Source: Candidatus Moraniibacteriota bacterium | Lineage (GTDB): Bacteria; Patescibacteriota; Minisyncoccia; CAIUEV01 | Assembly (NCBI GenBank): GCA_016867255.1 | Contig: VGKB01000003.1 | Location: 1 to 34,611 of the forward strand | Direction of reading: 5' to 3' | DNA: 34,611 nt | In this document: one piece after another, positions 31,797-34,611 of the stretch | Layout: each line of letters opens with the position of its first letter | How positions within the stretch are numbered: position 1 is the first letter of the stretch | Program-made: the position numbers and the translations under genes | Notes under the pieces: generated by a model | Told to the model about the DNA's origin: nothing | The model's database searches: none | Seen by the model: only the letters and a program-made list of their open reading frames with translations

Positions 31797-31840
31797 CCGA
31801 TAGGTATTAATTATTCAAATAATGTACTATGGTACGTTAC

Positions 31841-31862
31841 AGAACACGCCAGGGCGTGTTCT
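31841..31862. repeat. Compact GC-rich hairpin near tRNA-His
   Basis: AGAACACGC (31841-31849) pairs with GCGTGTTCT (31854-31862) around a CAGG loop. It sits in otherwise AT-rich sequence between tRNA-His and the broken HEPN-like gene. No T-tract follows on either strand. Confidence 0.55.
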
Positions 31863-31894
31863 TACACAAATAAACTTATCAGATTTATACTATT

Positions 31895-32452
31895 TTACAA
31901 ATCATTCCAAGATTTTTCCAGGAAGAAGAGCTTATCTAATAAATATATTAAAACTGATGAAGTGAATTGAATTTCCTTATTAGAATAGCTTTTATCGACA
32001 TTTTCCAGTCCTTGTAAATGAATTTTGTTTCTTGATAATCTAACTTTTTCTATTTTTTAAAAATCTTTCTTTGAAAAAATATTTAACCTCAAGCAAACCT
32101 CATTAATTTTTTTAAAATCGGTATTTCTATTCAACTCGAATTTTTCACGTCTGCGTTTACAGACACTCAATCTATATTCATCAACGGAAAACTTAATTGG
32201 AAGGAAGTGTGATTCAAAGCACCTATAATTTTCCAAAAGTCTTTTGTCTTCACTGCTAATCTTTTTCAAATTTCTTTTTAACAACTCATGTGCTAGTGCC
32301 TCAACAATCGAGCAACTCAACATCAAAGCAATTTTATAATATCCGCTTCTTGCTTTGCCTTTTACCTTGCCTGCGTGGCTAATTTGGATAGCAACCTGTT
32401 TGAGGTTCCAAATAATATTTTTTCTTAGAACATCGTCTACTAGATAAATCAT
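31895..32452 (-). pseudogene. HEPN-like gene interrupted by one in-frame stop
   Basis: The first part (32057-32452) encodes 131 aa with a helical segment (ARSGYYKIALMLSCSIVEALAHELLKR) typical of HEPN-like RNase toxins. It ends in TAA at 32057-32059. The same frame then runs on for 54 coding codons to TAA at 31895-31897, with normal-looking sequence VRLSRNKIHLQGLENVDKSY and SVLIYLLDKLF. The RN..H motif of HEPN nucleases (R-N-K-I-H, or R-x6-H from the earlier Arg) lies in this second part. One base change at the TAA would restore about 185 aa. The T5A6 run at the stop cannot be bypassed by slippage, because both halves share one frame. The second part has no start codon of its own. It looks like a recently inactivated toxin. 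Confidence 0.6.
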
Positions 32453-32463
32453 CGGGGTTGTTA

Positions 32464-32658
32464 TTATCTAGAACATGCAGCTTTTTCGAGTGCTTCACCA
32501 AGAGAAACGAAACCTTTTTTTTTCAGATATGTACTTAATTTCATATCGGGCTTAACGCCAAGTTTAACGTTGAAGTCTTTTTCAAAGCTTTTTACGGAAA
32601 TGTCTATACAGCGTTTTTTTCTTGAATAACCTATTTTTGCTTGTCGTTTGCCCCTCAT
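32464..32658 (-). CDS. Small basic protein, possible partner of the HEPN-like gene
   Basis: The 64-aa Lys/Arg-rich protein (MRGKRQAKIGYSRKKRCIDISV...) has no recognised domain. The C-terminus LSTYLKKKGFVSLGEALEKAA is helical. It lies 11 nt upstream of the HEPN-like gene on the same strand and behind a good promoter. A two-gene layout of small first gene plus HEPN-like second gene resembles toxin-antitoxin pairs, but antitoxin function is only inferred from position. Confidence 0.5.
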   Translation of the reverse strand: MRGKRQAKIGYSRKKRCIDISVKSFEKDFNVKLGVKPDMKLSTYLKKKGFVSLGEALEKAACSR

Positions 32659-32685
32659 GAGTATGATTTATTTACTTTTGTCTAT

Positions 32686-32714
32686 ATTATATTATTAAAA
32701 ATGTCAACTTACAA
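32686..32714 (-). promoter_or_regulatory. Sigma-70 promoter of the small-gene/HEPN-like pair
   Basis: On the minus strand TTGTAA (-35, 32709-32714) is followed after exactly 17 nt by a perfect TATAAT (-10, 32686-32691). A perfect TTGACA (32702-32707) lies in the spacer, so overlapping promoters are possible. The first ATG is 28 nt past the -10. Confidence 0.6.
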
Positions 32715-32716
32715 AT

Positions 32717-33394
32717 TTATTTTATTTTCACGCCTAGTTTCCCCAGATCAGATATTTTCTCACTTGAAATTAGTTTATTTTTAATCAGAAAACTTTTTAC
32801 TTTCTCGAAAATAAATTTATGGCCGGTGGAATTGGGGTGGACGCCGTCGGTGATGAATTTTTTGTAATCTAGTTTTGCCACTTCTTTATAAATATCAATA
32901 AAATACACACTATTTTCTTTAGCCACAGATTTCATTGCATGATTATATTTTTCAACATACTTATTCTCATAAGAAAATCCTAGTTTCCAGGGGATGGGAT
33001 TGACTTTACTTTCATCAACTGGAAAAAATCCTACAAAAACAATCTTTTTGGAATAATTATTGGCTAGTTTGATTATTTTTTGGAGATTTTCAGTATAATT
33101 TTCTATGGAAACATTATTCAAGCTCGTTTCATTGTTTAACATACAGTCATTAACTCCAACAGAAACTATAAATAAGTTTTCTTCGTTATTGCCCGCTCTA
33201 GCTTCAACTTCCTTTTCAAATCTGCTAATTAAATCTTGGCTTGTGTTTCCTGAAATCCCTAGATTATACAAAAAACAAGATGATTCGTCTAAATTTTTCT
33301 CATCAATATATTTTCTTAGCCTTCCAACCCAACCACCTTCTTCATCCCAAGCTCCGTAAGTCAGACTATCACCAAAAGCAAAAATATTATCCAT
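32717..33394 (-). CDS. SGNH/GDSL-family hydrolase
   Basis: The 225-aa protein has no signal peptide. Block I is FGDSLTYGAW (nucleophile Ser about 10), block II NLGISGNTS, block III VSVGVNDC, and block V ITDGVHPNSTGH with the catalytic Asp and His. All four SGNH residues are present, so it is likely an active esterase or lipase-type hydrolase; the substrate is unknown. It is AT-rich like its neighbours and lies in the patch between tRNA-His and the degenerate tRNA-like sequence. Confidence 0.88.
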   Translation of the reverse strand: MDNIFAFGDSLTYGAWDEEGGWVGRLRKYIDEKNLDESSCFLYNLGISGNTSQDLISRFEKEVEARAGNNEENLFIVSVGVNDCMLNNETSLNNVSIENYTENLQKIIKLANNYSKKIVFVGFFPVDESKVNPIPWKLGFSYENKYVEKYNHAMKSVAKENSVYFIDIYKEVAKLDYKKFITDGVHPNSTGHKFIFEKVKSFLIKNKLISSEKISDLGKLGVKIK

Positions 33395-33470
33395 AATTAG
33401 TTTTATTTATTTTAACAGCCCAATAACTTGATTCTAAGCCATATTTTGACTGTTTCCTTGGGAAAGTCAT

Positions 33471-33547
33471 TGTCCAAGCGGACTCGAACCCACAGCCACC
33501 AGGACCACAACCTGGCGCTCTACCATTGAGCTACTACCACCAAGACA
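33471..33547 (-). pseudogene. Degenerate second tRNA-His-like sequence
   Basis: On the minus strand the D arm (GCTC-AATGGTA-GAGC) and anticodon arm (CCAGG-TTGTGGT-CCTGG, anticodon GTG) are intact. The T stem is broken (GTGGG opposite CCGCT), as if one C were lost. The acceptor pairs poorly (TGTC/GACA only) and about 7 extra nt (GTGGTAG) precede the D arm. The G-1:C73 pair is absent and CCA is not encoded. A functional tRNA-His lies 1.7 kb away. It looks like a decayed or mis-copied tRNA, though an odd but working tRNA is not excluded. Confidence 0.6.
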
Positions 33548-33548
33548 G

Positions 33549-33569
33549 CCATAAGCCGTAAGCCATAAG
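33549..33569. repeat. Three 7-nt repeats beside the tRNA-like sequence
   Basis: CCATAAG, CCGTAAG, CCATAAG follow one another directly after the tRNA-like sequence. It mirrors the ACATAAA array at tRNA-Leu. Confidence 0.7.
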
Positions 33570-33606
33570 CTGTTTAATTTATTCTACCTCAACTTTTCTA
33601 ACTGGT

Positions 33607-34467
33607 TTAGAGTAGCAGGTTTTGTAAGGTTTTGTCAAAATTTCTAGTTAAAAATTCCCAAATTTTTTTAATTATCTCCCAAGAACTGCTTTCTTTTGCT
33701 TGAAGGCCTATATTAGCATTTTCAAATTCGGTAGCTGTTTTTTTGGCTATTTCCCGGTCTTTTTCGTCCACCGGGCCGGGGTAATTACAATCTTTTTCTA
33801 TATTGCCAAGAACATTTTGAGAAAATTTATTGTCGGTTAATTTGATTGATTCGTACCAATAGTAATCAGGCGGCTGTTTGCCTTCGGGAATAGAGCAGTC
33901 AATCCCGTATTTCTGGTTTTTCTCAAAACCGTTCTGGAACAATTTAATCTTTCCCTCGTCTCTAGTAAAAGTGTAAAATTGCAAGGCCAAACCGCTGGCG
34001 CCGTTGCCGGAAAAAACATTTTTATTAATTTCTAAATTGGTTTTTCCTACGATGAGCTCTATCCCGCTTTCGCCGTTATTTTCAAACTTATTGTTAGTTA
34101 TAAACCCGCTTATGGCGTTTCTTACGTCCAGACCTTCTTCTTGACAATGAGATATGTTGGAGTTGTAAATATTAACGGTCCTTCCCGGCTGAATATACAA
34201 TCCTTTGCCGGCCTGGCTGGTTATTTGGGAGTCGCTGATCGTTACGGTTCCGCTTCCAGGCAGGGCCTCTACGGCGATTTTCTTATTGGTGTTAATGATA
34301 CAATTTTTTATGGTCACATTGGCATCGCCTTCTATCACAATGCCAGAACTGCCGCTTAAAACGGCATCTTTCAAAAAATCACCGTCTTTTAGCTGGATGA
34401 TGCCATTATCTGAAGCATTAACGGCAATAGGCAAAAAAAATAGGAAAAACACCCAACATTTTTTCAT
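33607..34467 (-). CDS. Secreted right-handed beta-helix protein
   Basis: The 286-aa protein has a signal peptide (MKKCWVFFLFFLPIAVNA, cleavage after about 18). About eight to ten parallel beta-helix (PbH1-like) rungs follow (about 25-200), for example VTIKNCIINTNKKIAVEA, VTISDSQITSQAGKGLYI, GFITNNKFENNGESGIELI and LEINKNVFSGNGASGLALQ. The C-terminal part (about 225-286) is helical. Such folds bind or cleave polysaccharides, but no pectate-lyase catalytic residues are evident. Its start overlaps the stop of the M23-like gene (ATGA), which suggests translational coupling. Confidence 0.8.
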   Translation of the reverse strand: MKKCWVFFLFFLPIAVNASDNGIIQLKDGDFLKDAVLSGSSGIVIEGDANVTIKNCIINTNKKIAVEALPGSGTVTISDSQITSQAGKGLYIQPGRTVNIYNSNISHCQEEGLDVRNAISGFITNNKFENNGESGIELIVGKTNLEINKNVFSGNGASGLALQFYTFTRDEGKIKLFQNGFEKNQKYGIDCSIPEGKQPPDYYWYESIKLTDNKFSQNVLGNIEKDCNYPGPVDEKDREIAKKTATEFENANIGLQAKESSSWEIIKKIWEFLTRNFDKTLQNLLL

Positions 34468-34611
34468 TTTATTTGATTGTAATTGCGAATGAAATTGCTG
34501 GGACTGCGCCAGTATTCCAGTTTCGTGCGCAGCGTACCTTCGCGGTAATATCCCGGCAGCACAGCGCCCTTCCAGGGGCCTAGATAAATCGCAAAATGTA
34601 GATGAGTGGGC
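34464..34611 (-). CDS. M23-like peptidase, C-terminal end (partial)
   Basis: The gene begins outside the window. The visible last 48 residues start PTHLHFAIYLGPWKGAVLPGYY. HLHF followed by an aliphatic residue is the zinc-ligand strand of M23/LytM peptidoglycan endopeptidases (G-x-H-L-H-F-E-I). The remainder (EGTLRTKLEYWRSPSNFIRNYNQIK) is a short tail. The TGA stop overlaps the next gene's ATG. With only this fragment the family call is moderate. Confidence 0.6.
   Translation of the reverse strand, partial: PTHLHFAIYLGPWKGAVLPGYYREGTLRTKLEYWRSPSNFIRNYNQIK

Noticed and set aside
32057-32059. TAA recoded as an amino acid in the HEPN-like gene
   Set aside because: Every other gene here uses TAA as a normal stop, and no bacterial code in this group reassigns TAA. 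Nonsense mutation or sequencing error is simpler.
1-34611. CRISPR arrays and complete transposons
   Set aside because: No direct repeats with regular unique spacers, and no transposase or integrase genes were seen on either strand.

Overview
The window looks like a chromosomal segment from a Candidate Phyla Radiation bacterium (Patescibacteria, probably Parcubacteria). This is inferred from gene style, not from a marker-gene tree. The signs are several small TrbC/VirB2-like T4SS pilin paralogues, a Cys-rich type IV pilin, a bifunctional phosphoglucose/phosphomannose isomerase, many short membrane-anchored proteins of unknown function, few clear Shine-Dalgarno sites and frequent GTG/TTG starts. 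TGA acts as a normal stop, so genetic code 11 fits. No gene-free stretch exceeds 300 bases.

Layout. 1-3250: tail of a sigma-70 factor, a type IV pilin, the RNA-binding protein KhpA, four tandem T4SS-pilin-like genes and thioredoxin, closed by a strong terminator. 3305-9363 (+): tRNA-Thr(TGT), a 592-aa membrane protein of unknown function, an anchored acidic protein, a complete-looking [FeFe] hydrogenase and a run of small membrane proteins. 9374-14674 (-): a fifth pilin-like protein, an anchored protein, tRNA-Leu(TAG), a lipid-linked oligosaccharide flippase and MurC. 14766-24371 (mostly +): DnaG, a secreted metallophosphoesterase, S20 (-), a PpiC-type foldase, a methyltransferase, FtsK, YifB/ComM and YraN. 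24360-31645 (mostly -): pyruvate kinase, an unknown protein, an AI-2E-family permease, SecG (+), DNA polymerase III delta-prime, a GT39-like glycosyltransferase and the sugar-phosphate isomerase. 31722-34611 (-): tRNA-His(GTG), an AT-rich accessory patch with a small ORF, a HEPN-like gene broken by an in-frame stop and an SGNH hydrolase, then a degenerate second tRNA-His-like sequence, a secreted beta-helix protein and the tail of an M23-like peptidase.

Housekeeping functions (replication, translation, cell wall, division, secretion) sit beside cell-surface genes (pilins, flippase, glycosyltransferase, foldase, beta-helix protein). That suits a small, host-dependent cell with a complex envelope. 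The hydrogenase is the main redox enzyme here, and no maturase genes are in the window.

The most interesting signals are four. (1) A HEPN-like toxin candidate is split by one in-frame TAA, with its conserved RN..H motif lying after the stop. (2) Degenerate short tandem repeats, mostly in a 7-nt phase but with different words at each site, sit at many gene borders and once inside murC. (3) The PpiC foldase appears to carry its first parvulin strand at the C-terminal end of the domain. (4) A 141-bp MITE-like palindrome lies between ftsK and comM.
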